Both the position numbers and the translations under genes were made by a program. The notes under the pieces are model-generated. The model was not told where the DNA came from. It ran no database searches and saw only the letters and a program-made list of their open reading frames with translations. A stretch of DNA of 64,000 nucleotides from Rutpela maculata (Eukaryota; Arthropoda; Insecta; Coleoptera; Cerambycidae), in the NCBI GenBank assembly GCA_936432065.2, contig OW386289.2, positions 163,493,348 through 163,557,347 of the forward strand. The letters are read 5' to 3'. Below are positions 21,531-33,197 of this stretch, piece by piece; within the stretch, counting starts at the first letter, position 1; each line of letters begins with the position of its first letter.

Positions 21531-21967
21531 TTATGAATAAGGCGGTTAGGATTGTGTTGGATCATTTGAAATATTATCAGGCTGCGTTATGTTCGATTAA
21601 GTACCGTATTCAATACAATCAGACTTTCATTTTTGTTTAACCCTACAGTTTACGATTTAATAATATAAAAATTAATAGAAATATCGATACATAACACAAG
21701 AACCTTTTTTGTAGAGAATTTTGTGACAAACCTTTTCCTATACTTATGTTTTTTTCCCTAAGATAAAGCATTTAAAAGATATTGTAAAAAAACCAGTGCG
21801 GTGTCCCTAAAGGGGGGTGAGATAGGGATAAAGCTTACCCCCTAGAGGTGGGAACTTTTTTGATATGTATTCTTACACACATAAGCTAACTATTATAGAC
21901 ATTTCAGCTTATTATAATTTTTTTCTTCTATTCCACATAAATTTGCCGTGTACTATACGGTTCATAA

Positions 21968-23444
21968 AATAGTTTGAGATTTTTAAGCATTACAGAAATG
22001 CCATGAAAGGAAGTCACGACTCTGATTAGCTATTAACTAATTGAATTGTATTCAAAATTATACTCTCAAAGCTGTGTTAATTATTAATCATTATTTACGT
22101 GTGGTGACAGGTAAAGTCCTCCGAAGGTCCCTGGGGGGCGATCGCTCCCAGCGCCCATCTCTGGATCCGCCACTGCAACCGATTGTTTTTTTATATGTTC
22201 AAGAGTTGTGCATGCATCGAATTCGCCGGTCTCGTTCCTCGACTGCTTCCTGCGGAACACTGCGAGAACGGAATAGCGCTTGGCCGAGTTATCGCGTTCA
22301 AGAGCATGATGTCCCAAAATCGGTGACAAATGTTAACTGTCTTGTAATCCTTGGATCATATTCGGTGCATATAAATTTTATACATGGTGCAACGAATACC
22401 CTAGAAAGCTTCTTGGTTTATTGTTTGAATTGAGGGGGAATCTATTTTAATAATTTGCAAAAATTTAGCAACTAGATTGCCTTGATGAATTACTTACCAA
22501 AATTAATACAAATTGTAAGGTAGAATCTGCAAATAATCAGTGTCGTTCTGTTCTTCAACAGACATTGTTTAAAAACATATTATTGTTAAGGTGGTTAAAC
22601 GTGAAGGGTGGTGGACTGTATTTCGGTAAGAACAATTTGTATCAAGGATAGTGCACTAAGATTCTAATTCAATAGTGGAGTGAAATTATGCATAAAAAAG
22701 CGAATAAAAAAATTTCTTCTGCAGCGATTTTATTATTTTAATTTGTTTTTTGTACGGCAACAAGTGGAGTGAGAAGCTTTAGATAAATCTGACTATAGCT
22801 TCGTATACAATTTAAACAATTCATTTTGCAAAATGCTATTTTACTTACAAAATCCAAATTGTCTTTCAATAAAATGACGAATAAAAGAAGTAATGTAAAA
22901 CAAACTTTCTGATAATATGTTGACTTGTAAAGCATCAAAACTGTTAAACAGTTTTTCCATAATTTAATAAATAGGTGGTAATACCAAAAGTGTACACCCC
23001 GCTGCTTTACCCAATAGATAATGTCTCTGATTTCCATCAAAAATCACTTTAATTTAAGTTCGTTAATCAGTCAAAACAAAAAAAAAAAAAACCGATAAAG
23101 AAATTAACAAATCAAAAAAATAATTATTTTGTTTTCTATTTGATAACTATGAAAAAATATATAGATTTTTTCTTAAGAAATAGAAATAGTAGCAATAATA
23201 ATTATTACTAATAACATGCAACAACGATTATTCTACTAACGACCTATGTCAATTCTATTGTCTTATATATCACTAATGCATAGAATTCTATTACTGGAGC
23301 GAATCTGGCGAGAAAAAGAGGAGTTTTGAAACCAACTTTTTTTTTTTTTTGACAGTTCGGTTACACGCGTTCTCTTTTATCATGTTATCAAGTTTGGGAA
23401 ATATAGTGTGGTGGTGTAATAGGTAGAATTTTAGCTTGAAATCC
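21968..23444. other. No recognised gene; one repeat-end fragment
   Basis: GGATCCGCCACTG at about 22170-22182 is, in reverse, a CAGTGGCGGATCC element end preceded by GC-rich sequence (22118-22170); no partner end was found. The 22190-22330 stretch is GC-richer with open frames on both strands but no motif I recognise. The rest is AT-rich. Confidence 0.35.
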
Positions 23445-25990
23445 AATATTCTAGGAGCTAGGTCGAAAAGCGAAAAATTTATCAAGTGGTTTGATGATAG
23501 TATTCGTCCAAACAAGCAAACTTGTCTCTTGTGAATATGGGGCCCTAAAGGCCGGCAATTTATATTGCGGGCCTGTGAAAAATTGAACGTATTTCATCGT
23601 AATTAAACCACTAGGTTCTTCGGTTTGACTGTAGTTGTAGGTGAAAGGATTGCATTGATACAGTCGGCGAGAGTTTTCTCATTGAGCGTTGCAGTGCGCG
23701 CACTCAGAAAAAAAACCCGAATCGCATTGTAATCAAACGGAATAGTTTGTAGCAAATGGTTCCAATTGTCCAAAAAATGAACGGAAATTTTGAAAGAGGG
23801 GAGGAAGAGTTATTGGGGCAATTATGAGCATAAAATCCAGGTTTACACTGTAAATGTCGTCAAACAAGGAATTCAAGCTAAAAACTATCGCCTAAATTTT
23901 TACATACTCCAAACAGCCTATAAAACATATTATCATCGGCGAGAATTTTTATTAAAATCAACCCCAAACTACCCCATTGGGGGTGAATCGTAGTAACGTT
24001 AACTATATTGCTGTCTATAGCAATTTCGAGCATTTTTTGAGCAGAAATCTCTAGTGTCATTTTATTCTTGATTATTCAATGGTACTTACCCTCAAAAAAT
24101 GCTGAAACCATCCCCACAAGGGATGAAAACGAGAATCTTCACTGCAAACTGATTGATTTTAATCAAAATAACATTCGTCCTGTAGATTAGTTTATGATTG
24201 AAAGTACATGTTTTTGAAGACATGATGATGCAACAGTTATTCATATTTTCTCTAGACAGGGGGTGGGGGTGAAGGGTAAATTCGCCCCTTAAATTTTAAT
24301 AAAAGTTACTTTCGGATAAAACCGGAAAATTTTTTCTACAGCAATGGGAACGAATATGTACAAAAAAGGATTTTGACTCCCTCGAAACTATACTCTTTTC
24401 ATCTCATTTTATTGGGGGGAGGGGGAAAGGGGGAGTACTATCCAAAAAATTTTATATATTCCGATTTTTTTTTTCATAAATCATAATAAAATCTCGTAAA
24501 ATATGCGTTTTGAAGTAATACATCAAATAGGTATATAAAAAGAAAAATCGAAAAAATTCCTATCGAAATTTTCTAGTCCTATCTGAATCTGATACCTCGT
24601 CCATATTCAAATTAGATATCGAAACCTACAAAATCGACAAACTTCAATAAAAAATTAAAAACACGGTAAAATCATATATTTACACTGATACAAGTAATAA
24701 ATTCGAATAAAAAACGAATAGAAGATTAAAATTTAAAAGTGCATAAAGTACCATTGTTATTGATTTTTTTCAAGTTTTCTGTCTTACTGAGTATGTATTA
24801 TTTTACGATATGCTATATTGATAATTTTTCGTTTTTCATGACTGAAATTGGTAGTTATCTTATCATTTATTCAATCATCATTGATTGATTGAGTAACAGG
24901 ACAGTCTTATTCATATAAAAAGAACCTTTTTTTCTGTTTTAATAGGTTACAAAACATGTTACAAAAATGTTTTACAAAAATGATGAAAAATGCGATCAAT
25001 ACAAAAAAAGTAAACGCCTGTATGCTATCACGTTACATCATCTTAAAGAAAAAGATTGAATGGAAAATTGAGTAGGATAGGACTAGAAAATTTCGATAGA
25101 ACTTTTCTCGATTTTTTTTACATATTTGATGTTTTACTTCAAAACGCATATTTTATGAGATATTGGCGATTTTATGAAAAAAAAAAAAATCGGAATATAT
25201 AAAAATTTTTGGATAGTACTTCCGCCCCCCACCCAATAAAATGGGGATGAAAAGAGTAGTTTCGAGGGAGTCAAAATCCTTCTTTGTACATATTCGTTCC
25301 ATCGCTGTAGAAAAAATTTTTCGGTTTTATCCGAAATTAACTTTTATTAAAATTTAAAGGGCGAATTTACCTCTCACCCCCACCCCCTGTGTAGAAAAAA
25401 GGGATGAATAACCGTTGCATCATCATGTCTTCAAAAACACGTACCTAATCATGTTATTTCGATTAAAATCAATCAGTTTGCAGTGGAGAATCTCGTTTTC
25501 ATCCCTTGTAGGGATGGTTTTAATATAGTTAACGTTACTACGATTCACCCCCGATGGGGTAGTTGGGGGGCTGATTTTAATAAAAATTCTCGCCGGTGAT
25601 AATATAATGTTTTATAGGGTGTTTGGAGCATGTAAAAATTTAGGCGATAGTTTTTAGCTTGAATTCCTTGTTTGACGACATTTACAGTGAAAACCTGGAT
25701 TTTATGCTCATAATTGCCCCAATAACGCTTCCTCCCCTCTTTCAAAATTCCAGCCAACGCTCAATGAGAAAACTCGCCGACCGAATCAATGCAATCCTTT
25801 CACCTATAACTACAGTCAAACCGAAGAACCTAGTGGTTTAATTACTATGAAATACGTTCAATTTTTCACAGGCCCGCAATATAAATTGCCGGCCCTTAAG
25901 GCCCATATTCACAAGAGACAAGTTTGCTTGTTTGGACGAATGCTATCATCAAACCTCTTCGGTTAGTGGTAGCTCCTAGAATACAAGGAT
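23445..25990. mobile_element. Giant inverted repeat element (arms about 0.9-1.1 kb)
   Basis: Bases about 23445-24590 and 25075-25990 are inverted copies over nearly their full length, with indels; examples are CGTCCAAACAAGCAAACTTG (23506) against CAAGTTTGCTTGTTTGGACG (25919), and ATTTAGGCGATAGTTTTTAG in the right arm against its complement at 23877. The loop of roughly 480 bases (24590-25075) is AT-rich. The matching open frames in the two arms are the same sequence read twice. No transposase is seen. It resembles a foldback element; whether it is mobile or came from an inverted duplication cannot be told here. Confidence 0.7.
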
Positions 25991-27353
25991 CGCAAGTTTG
26001 AAACACAGGCAGGTTATTATAAATCTACTTGCTTCTTTTTATTTTTTTTTATACTGACAAGTGTTTTATCAAATAAGTCGTCAGTATAACATTTAAAATG
26101 TTCAGAAATTAACATTTCCAAAAAACTAGGAGGAGTACTCTAAAGAATGTGCAACAATTATAATTATAAGAAGTTAAACAAATCGGTGAAGAGCATGATT
26201 TTTACTCTAGTTTTTTAAGTTTTTAATTTACCAACCGTGAAGGAGTGACACATTTAGAGATCGAAGAGGGAAAATATGCAAAATTTATTTAATGACAAAG
26301 AGATCATAAAGAACGTGGAAATCTAAATAACAGCAATTAATTGCAGTACCGGGCTAACAATCACAGAATTGCAATTGCTAGAAAAAAAAAGTTTCAAATA
26401 AAAAAGTTATGCCAATCTTTTATCCTCATATGCCTCGATATACTCGGTATCTACTTCGAAAGATTAGAAAGTTTCCCGAATGCAAATTAAAAAAAATGCT
26501 TTCTACACTTATTAAAACTTGACCTACATATTAACACATTTTTAACAAATATATAGTGATAACATGATAAAAATTTGAGAGTAATCCATTGTGCCGTTTT
26601 TGAGTTAGAGCGAGTCAAGCGGAAAAATAATTGTTTTATATATCCAATAGACACCTAAAACTAGAGAAATGGACCGCGAAAACTCGTGACGGCATTAAAT
26701 AATTATTTATAATAAGTTTAATATTTGATAATGGGTAGATTGATAAAATATTAAGATGGAAAAAAGATTTATTTTGCCGAATATCAAACAAAACGGGTGC
26801 CATCGCAAACACTTTCTCCAATTTATCTAAGTAACCATTGGGATTACGAAAAAAAGTTTTATATAAAAAATATTGCTAAATCAACTATACAGAGAAAAGG
26901 TTATTACAATTTTTTATGTAGAACTAACCGTTCTCTCAAAAAGTTTCATTTTATAGTTTCCAATAATAAAAATTAATATGCCTACTGATAAGAGATTTGC
27001 CAGTGCATATTAACATATTTGACACTATTTCTCGGGCCACTGGAAACAATAATTATAAGAAAAACATTACAAACATAAATAAATTAACAAATACCCCCAT
27101 CTCCCCTATGTTTTACAGTATAGGTAGGCATAGGAATTTGAAAAAAAAAGTACCTATATAATTTTAACGTTTTCCTTTTTACTTCCTTCTCTTTCCCCCA
27201 TCTGTGTAGCTGGCTGATTGAACCCACCCAACGCCAGAAAGGAGGAAAAAGAAATGTAACGTTTAGTGAAGAAACTTATAGAAATACAGTAGTTACAGAT
27301 TTATACAGACAAAGTACAGACAAGCAATATTTTTCACTTCTACAATGACATTT
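25991..27353. other. No recognised feature
   Basis: AT-rich intergenic sequence without motif-bearing frames and without repeats that I can match elsewhere in the window. Confidence 0.4.
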
Positions 27354-28415
27354 TTAATTAAAATCATCGTCACTTTCAATGCAAATCTCACTTAGCCCCA
27401 AATCTTCATCATCGCCTTGCTCGCACTCTCCCATATTACCACATCGGTCGAGATTACCTTCGCACTTACACATTTCGAAGCACCGGAGTCCATTCGACTG
27501 ACACGTACATGGAGGAGAGCAACGCCTTTGGGAGCATGAGCAGCGACAAAGTTCCAAGATAAGCTCTGGAGCACAAGGTTTTGTACAAGCAACTGGTTCG
27601 TATGTGCTCCCTACTTTCTTCCATCCAAAATCTAATGGTGGCGGATTATTGGGATGCTGAGTGAGGTCCTGATTCCACTCAAAACACTGAAGGTGGGCCG
27701 TTAGCAAAGCCAGATTCAGTGCAGATCATGTTGGAGGAAGGTTCTCATCTTGACATTGTTTCTGGGTGAACAACCAGCTCACAGCTCCTATGTCGGTCAG
27801 TGTTGTTTTTGGGATATAAAGCTGACAAATGAACGCTTCCAAGTTAGCCCTGACATCTTCTGTAAGAGATAGTGTAGTCCCCAATGTAGCCAAAGCTTCT
27901 AGCAGCTTATCACTTGCAGAATTAAAAGTTTTCCACCACTTTATTTTACCTTTGCCAGCGAATAATCCAGTTACATCTGCTCCTGAAAGTGCGTGTAATC
28001 CAGGAAGTGCAGAGACTTTCAGAAGTCCAAGTGCTCTGTAAATTGAACCTAGCTGAACAAACCTTTTCATGCCATGGCCAAGGAAAAATGCAAACTCTTT
28101 CGAAAATTGGGGATATCGTCTTAGTGCCAAAATTAGGACATCAATATCGGGGGAGAATATATGAGTAGTTTTAATTCCTTTCTGTGCTAAATATATTGCA
28201 TGTAATATGATCTTTGTGTCCGTCTCCTCCTGCGTACTTGAAAGACTGGACACATCATCGCCGTGTGATGAAGCTGCTTTGTCCCTCTGATTACAAACCT
28301 TTTGTTATTGGTCACGCCAAATTGAAGAATTTAACCGGAAAAGAACTCTGTCAGTTCATCCTTCGTCTTATCGTGGGACAAGAATTTATTCATTGCTATG
28401 CTCATTACATTAATT
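27354..28415 (-). pseudogene. FEN/PIN-like nuclease-domain transposon protein, copy C (most complete)
   Basis: Reading from about 28415 downward: an N-terminal segment ending in NNKRFV, a stop, a frameshift, then SSTQEETDTKIILHAIYLA, TTHIFSPDIDVLILALRRYP, ALPGLHALSGADVTGLFAGK and GKIKWW. After LPPT comes an in-frame TGA (27726-27728), followed by SALNLALLTAHLQCFEW, GWKKVGSTYEPV and a Cys-rich tail (about 12 Cys from 27590 to 27420). The acidic set EE.DT, DID, SGAD and GKGK has the order seen in FEN/XPG nucleases. The C-terminal Cys cluster probably binds zinc. Three lesions make it a pseudogene. It is a different subfamily from copies A and B. Confidence 0.55.
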
Positions 28416-28683
28416 ATTAATTAACTATTAGGCAACAACTACTAAATCATATTAAGACGAAATTGTAAAATTTGATTTTTAAGGTATCTAAACAACCTGG
28501 GACACGAATGGCCCATTAACATATTTTTGCCCATTAATAAATATAAAACCATGAAATAATTTTAAAAGTTAAGTTTCTGGGAAAATGGTTAGTCCTGCAT
28601 AAAAACTTATAATGATCTTTTTTGTGTATAATTGATTTAGCAATATTTTTTGTATAAAACTTATTTTCGTAATCCCAAGAAAC

Positions 28684-28832
28684 GGACAGACGGACATTTT
28701 GAAAGTTGTTCAGAATTCGTTCACTAACACAATGATATGAAAATTTTTTCTCTACGAGCGATATTTACGATTTTAGAAATGTGCCGATCAAATACAATAT
28801 ACTCTTCGTTTTTGCGAAGAGTATAATAATTC
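28684..28832 (-). repeat. Uninterrupted copy of the dispersed repeat split at 10268/11915
   Basis: In reverse it reads ATACTCTTCGCAAAAACGAA, TTTGATCGGCACATTTCTAA, TAAATATCGCTCGTAGAGAA and ends with AAAATGTCCGTCTG. It gives the pre-insertion order for the 10314-11795 element. Confidence 0.65.
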
Positions 28833-29478
28833 ATTAATATTAAAGATGTACTCTTTAATATTATGTTTTATTATTATTTGCCTTTGCTATATGATACACA
28901 CATTGGCATTGGATTGTAATTCGTAACTTGTTGAGCATCTTTCATTATTGAGGTTTTTTGAAACGTTAAATAAATACATAAAAACATAAACAGACGCCGC
29001 CGCTCTAGTTGTCAACCTCCATGTCAATGCGAATGCAATGACTGCCGTTTGCTGTTCTCCCCTGATATTTGGCATACCCTATTTTTCCATATAAATAAAC
29101 ATTCTAGTGAACTAAAAAAATGCAAGTTCTCTATTATAGCCAGCACTGAGATACCCGTGTCAAAATTTCATATCTGAACTTTCATTGATATTAGAAACAT
29201 TTTTTTTCTGTATTTAACATTTTTAATTTTCTCTCAAAAAACGCACACTTTACTCTGGGCACAATTTCTTGATTCCTTATTTTTTTTATCACCCTTTAGG
29301 TTATTTCGAAATTCTGACTATGGCTAAGAATTCTTCAGAAAAGCAAAACTTTTATAAAAAATGTATTTTTTTTTAAATGCCAAATAAGAAAGATTACCAG
29401 TGGAGTTAGGTGAAACCGCGGACACACTGTATATCTCTAGAGGTTTTACCATTGACGATGTTTTTTCTTAATTTTCAG
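28833..29478. promoter_or_regulatory. Upstream region of the cathepsin gene; possible TATA box and 5' leader intron
   Basis: TATAAATAA at 29089-29097 could be a TATA box. TTTTCTTAATTTTCAG at 29463-29478 is a good splice acceptor six bases before the start codon, so a short untranslated first exon may lie upstream. The exact leader exon and donor could not be defined. All of this is inference from position. Confidence 0.25.
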
Positions 29479-29483
29479 CAAAC

Positions 29484-30200
29484 ATGAGAATTAACGTAAT
29501 CTTTCTGACGACGCTTTGGCTTACCTCCGAAGGTTACATAACGGAGTTTGAACAGGACCTTAAAAAAATACCAGACGAAGACTATTTCAGCCGAGAAGTA
29601 GTCGAGAGTCAGACGCAACTATTTGGTCATCTGAGAGAACTTTGTGGGATTACCGAGACCACGAGCGAAGTCAGCACGCAATTACCTGAGCCTCTGCCAG
29701 AAATAGTCAATAAACTTAGAATATATTTAGAAGCCAACGATAGATCTAAGGGGCAGTTACTCAATACGCAAATCCCCAATGAATTTGTACAATCACTGAG
29801 TGAACTTCGCAGTTATATACAGAAACATGATGAACAAATCAGACAGTTACCTAATCAACTAATTGCGTTGGTCAAAATTGAACTTGAAAGATTCTTCCGG
29901 ACCTATGACCAAATTAAAAGCAAAGAAATCCAAAGTCAATTATCTCAAGTTACCCAAAAATTCAATTTGAAACTCCCTGATGATAATACAATATTAGTAC
30001 CAGATTATACCCGAATAAGCAGGCAGCTTACCGAGGAAATAACTAATCATTTGACAGATTTTCTAGGAGGTTATGTTAAAAATATCCTCGAACGTGTTGA
30101 TGTAACCTCACTTACAAACATTCAGATCGAAAATAACATTAAAACCATTACCAAAGAACAAGAGGAGAAGTCATTGGACCTGGCATGGGAAGAGTTTAAG
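29484..30200 (+). CDS. Cathepsin L-like cysteine protease, exon 1 (signal peptide, N-terminal extension, start of propeptide)
   Basis: The four exons together encode 548 residues of a papain-family (C1A) protease, expected to be secreted or lysosomal and activated by removal of its propeptide. Exon 1 gives residues 1-239. MRINVIFLTTLWLTSEG is a short signal peptide. Residues about 18-228 are a mostly helical extension with a single Cys (54), no N-glycosylation site and no cystatin QVVAG motif. LDLAWEEFK (231-239) begins the I29 propeptide, whose first helix carries a conserved Trp. The exon ends at donor GTATCG in phase 0, and reading on gives an early stop. Cathepsin L precursors are usually about 330-370 residues, so the extension is unusual. 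The start ATG has context CAAACATG and follows an acceptor-like TTTTCAG. Confidence 0.85.
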
Positions 30201-30595
30201 GTATCGGATTTATACTTTCCATCCATATTAAAACAATATGAGTAGGACTGCAGAAAGCTCATTTTTAGATTAAATATCAATTAGATATTAAACTAAAATA
30301 AATATTTATTTTTATTTAAATTTTTAGATATTTTTCAATTATTACAATCTGTACAGTCTCTCCTACAAGAGATTTTCTTTTTTTATACCATAGAGGGACT
30401 TACTCCAATCATTAATGAATTAATTGATTTTTTCCAGAAAAATATCGTGTCCGTTAGGACCGCTATGTTGAGAAATCGACAGTCTTTCTCAGTTATCTCC
30501 TTTTCTATTAGGTATTACCAATATTGCAGAAAATGAAAAAAGCTACAACGTTTGTTTAAACTACTTTTCTCTATTATTTTACGAAATTTGAAAAA
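30201..30595. other. Intron 1, 5' part
   Basis: Intron 1 runs from donor GTATCG at 30201 to acceptor TTTTAG ending 33197. This part is AT-rich with no recognised repeat; the rest of the intron is described in separate entries. Confidence 0.6.
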
Positions 30596-30790
30596 AAAAC
30601 TTTGCCAAAATCTCTGGCGGGCCCCCGCGCTCAATAATTGATGAGCGGGGGGGGGGGGGAGAAATTTGAAAAAAAAATGCCAAAATCTCTGGCTGCCCCC
30701 CCCACGTTTAATAATTGATGATAATTGATGAGCGGGGAGGAGAAATTTAAAACAAAATTACCAAAATCTCTGGGGCCCCCACTACGGACC
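30596..30790 (+). repeat. G-rich minisatellite (AATTGATGAGCGGGG type)
   Basis: Three diverged units of GCCAAAATCTCTGG plus AATTGATGAGCGGGG.GGAGAAATTT are arranged in tandem, followed by GGCCC-rich sequence to about 30900 that resembles a decayed hAT end. Related arrays lie at 59455-59600 and 60410-60570. Confidence 0.55.
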
Positions 30791-31014
30791 CTTCGGAAGC
30801 CCGGGCCTCTAAACTCAGTACCCCTATACGGGGGGCCTGATTGCTATATAGGAGCAACGAGGACAGAGATAATTGCAAAAATGTGCAGGGAAACACTTTT
30901 GGCCATTCTGACGGCTCTAAATCGTAAAATATTAATAATAGAGAAAAATAGTTTAAACAATAGTTGCAGTTTTTTTCATTTTCTACTAATTTTGTTTTAT
31001 CTCTTTATTTAACG

Positions 31015-31345
31015 TCGGCCTATTTCCGCTCCCAGGGCCTATCACCGACGCCAGGAGACGAGCTACTCCCAACCTGGAAATTTTGCCGAACCTCTTCTCG
31101 TAAGAAGAGTAGGGATCTTTTACTTGCCTAACATTTTAATAGACAAGGTACCGCCTGCTTTACATCCCGTCCGAAGGATGGTATATCCACTACGTAATCC
31201 TCGTCTTGAAATTACATAGCTTCCGCGTATACGCTGTTATACAAGCCGCTAGAAGGTGGAACGAGATCGCTGTGTTTCCCAAGATGGATTTCACCAATCC
31301 AAGTACTAACCGCGCTGAACGTTGCTTCACTGGAGTATAGAAATA
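31015..31345 (-). mobile_element. 5S-rRNA-derived SINE (SINE3-like)
   Basis: In reverse, bases 31332-31267 read GAAGCAACGTTCAG, then GCGCGGTTAGTACTTGGAT and TGGTGA...TTGGGAA, which is the internal promoter region of animal 5S rRNA (GAAGC.ACGT..GGCGCGGTTAGTACTTGGATGGGTGACC). Downstream comes a body with CATCCTTCGGACGGGATGTA and GTAAAAGATCCCTACTC. A 5S-type head joined to an unrelated body defines SINE3-type retroposons, transcribed by RNA polymerase III. The 5' half of 5S is missing and the tail is not well defined, so a 5S pseudogene is the alternative. It lies antisense in intron 1 of the cathepsin gene. Confidence 0.6.
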
Positions 31346-31711
31346 CAATGACAGTCAAGTCGCCTCTACGCTCGCCCAAATTTTAGAGCAGAACTAACAG
31401 AAAAGGGGACAATTGAGAAAAACCAATTTTAAATCTCATTTCTTCAACATATCGGTCGTAGTTGACACCATATTTTTGTGAAAAACATCAATTAATGAGG
31501 GGCAATAGATAAAATTGGGAACCCTTAGTATATATTTCCCTCTAATTTCCCCTATTTTACCGGAATATTAGGATAACGATGCAAACAAAACAATGTAATT
31601 TTAAGAACAAATTTTCTAAAAATATTTTTTTGCTTCTTTTTCCAATTCTGAACGGTATTGCGACCTTTGTATTTAAATTCACGTGTTTCTTTAACTTTAA
31701 AACTACCATAT

Positions 31712-33093
31712 ATAGTACACGGAAATTAGGCAAATTTATGTGGAATAGAAGAAAAAAATTATAATAAGCTGAAATGTCTATAATAGTTAGCTTATGTGTG
31801 TAAAAATACATATCAACACATCTCACCCCCCTTTAGGGACACCGCACTGGTTTTTTTACAATATCTTTTAAACGCTTTATTTTAGGGAAAAAACATAAGT
31901 ATAGGAAAAGGTTTGTCACAAAATTCTCTACAAAGAAGGTTGTGTGTTATGTATCGATATTTCTATTACTTTTTATGTTATTAAATCGTAAAGTTTTAAA
32001 TCCGAACCGGTCGTAAATCTAGGACAAGATGTCGATCTTCTTACCTTAATTATTACCCTAACGCCAACTGAAAAGGTAATATGAAAGCAAGAGTTTATAG
32101 ATCTAAAGATTTACAGTTGTCAAATGTCCTTAAGAACTCAACAAAAACAGTTCTTCTTGCTCATGCATTTAGTGGTAGTGACAAAACGTCTACTTTTTTT
32201 GGAAAAGGCAAACTCCAAACTATACATTTATTAAACTCGAAGACTTTACAAGAAGTTGTTAAAATCTTTAACAAACCAAATGCTTACAAAACAGGATATT
32301 ACTGAGGCTGGGGAAATATTTGCTCTTGCACTATATAAAGCACAAAAAAATGAAACGTCAATAAATCATAAGAGGTATGTTTTGTTTAACACCTCGATTC
32401 AGGCTTGGCATGGAAATGTTTTAGAGCCAAATGAATGGGGATGGAAGAAATCAGGTGATATTTTAATACTGAAGCAGCAGTTCCATCAACAATTTTAGAG
32501 TTAATTTTGTGTACCTGCAAAAAGGGCCGCGGAAAGCGATGCGGATGTTAAAGGTTGGTTTAAAATGTTCGGCTATGTGTATGAACTGCCACGGACAAGC
32601 ATGCTTTAATGCGGAACGGACCGACGAAATTGAATTTGAGCAAGAATAAAGCCTTTAGTGGATTTAGTTTAATTCAATTCTATATAATTTATAAAAAGTT
32701 GTTGAAACCGAATGCTACAAAACAGAATATTGCAAGGTTGGATACATTTTGTGTTTCCATCCAAAAGCGTTTTTGTTACCTACCTCTAAGTTTGACGTCG
32801 ATTAACGTAAACACCCTTAATAATCTGCAAACGACCTATAAGACATGTTTTATAGAAAGTTTAATTCTCAATATTTTTCAATACCTCTAGTTTTGTCGTA
32901 GAACATCACATTTCCAAAATATTATTGAAAAACTAGCACGGTGTCATTATAAGGGTGACACAGAGATGAAGTTCACCAGTTGGGGATGGGAACTTTTTGA
33001 TCCTGTGTTCCTGCCCCCATCAACTCTCGATTCAGAAAATATCAGCTTATTATAATTTTTTTCTTCTATTTTTGCTAATTTCCGTGTATTAAT
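31712..33093 (+). mobile_element. DNA element with ~150-bp inverted ends carrying a FEN-like protein, copy B
   Basis: Left end TACACGGAAATTAGGCAAAT and right end TTTTGCTAATTTCCGTGTA are inverted. The similarity continues inward through AATTATAATAAGCTGA.AT and, at the inner border, CACCGCACTGG / GCACGGTGTC. TA occurs at both outer borders. The interior encodes a broken FEN-like protein (31990-32650). Homologous to 19446-21967 in the opposite orientation, without its hAT insertion. It lies in intron 1, ending about 100 bases before exon 2. Confidence 0.6.
31990..32650 (+). pseudogene. FEN/PIN-like nuclease-domain transposon protein, copy B
   Basis: In shifting frames this reads LGQDVDLLTLIITLTPTEK, LSNVLKNSTKTVLLAHAFSG, TSTFFGKGKLQ, then NQMLTKQDITEAGEIFALAL, QAWHG, EPNEWGWKKSGD and a Cys-rich tail (CTCKKGRGKRCGC and further Cys to about 32600). 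The C-terminal order WGWKK.GD..., ILELI.C.CK and repeated Cys pairs matches copy C, so the two halves belong to one protein. There are at least three frameshifts or stops. Confidence 0.5.
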
Positions 33094-33197
33094 ATTTGAG
33101 CTCATAAAGCAACATTTAAAGAGAACTTGGTTCAGTATACATTGTTTGTGTTTATTTATTATTATATTCAATTCTTATTCACATTTTTTGGTTTTAG

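Larger units (their letters stand above)
19446..21967 (-). mobile_element. DNA element with long inverted ends carrying a FEN-like protein, copy A
   Basis: This is the minus-strand counterpart of the element at 31712-33093. Homology covers both ends (GACACCGTGCTGG at 19530 side; CAGTGCGGTGTCCCTAAAGG at 21796 side) and the interior. It contains two later insertions: a hAT element at 19982-20958 and about 265 bases at 21378-21640 that include a CT microsatellite (21448-21530) and are absent from copy B. Its left end is truncated near 19446. Confidence 0.6.

Noticed and set aside
22041..22433. 130-codon ORF with HRIRRSRSSTASCGTLRERN
   Set aside because: It runs through a GC-rich transposon end fragment (22118-22182), and open frames exist on both strands; no motif.
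23790..25757. Similar ORFs KEGRKSYWGNYEHK on plus and KEGRKRYWGNYEHK on minus, as a possible conserved small protein
   Set aside because: They lie in the two arms of the giant inverted repeat. The frames are short and unremarkable, so the similarity is explained by the duplication. Codon-level selection would need a substitution test on more copies.
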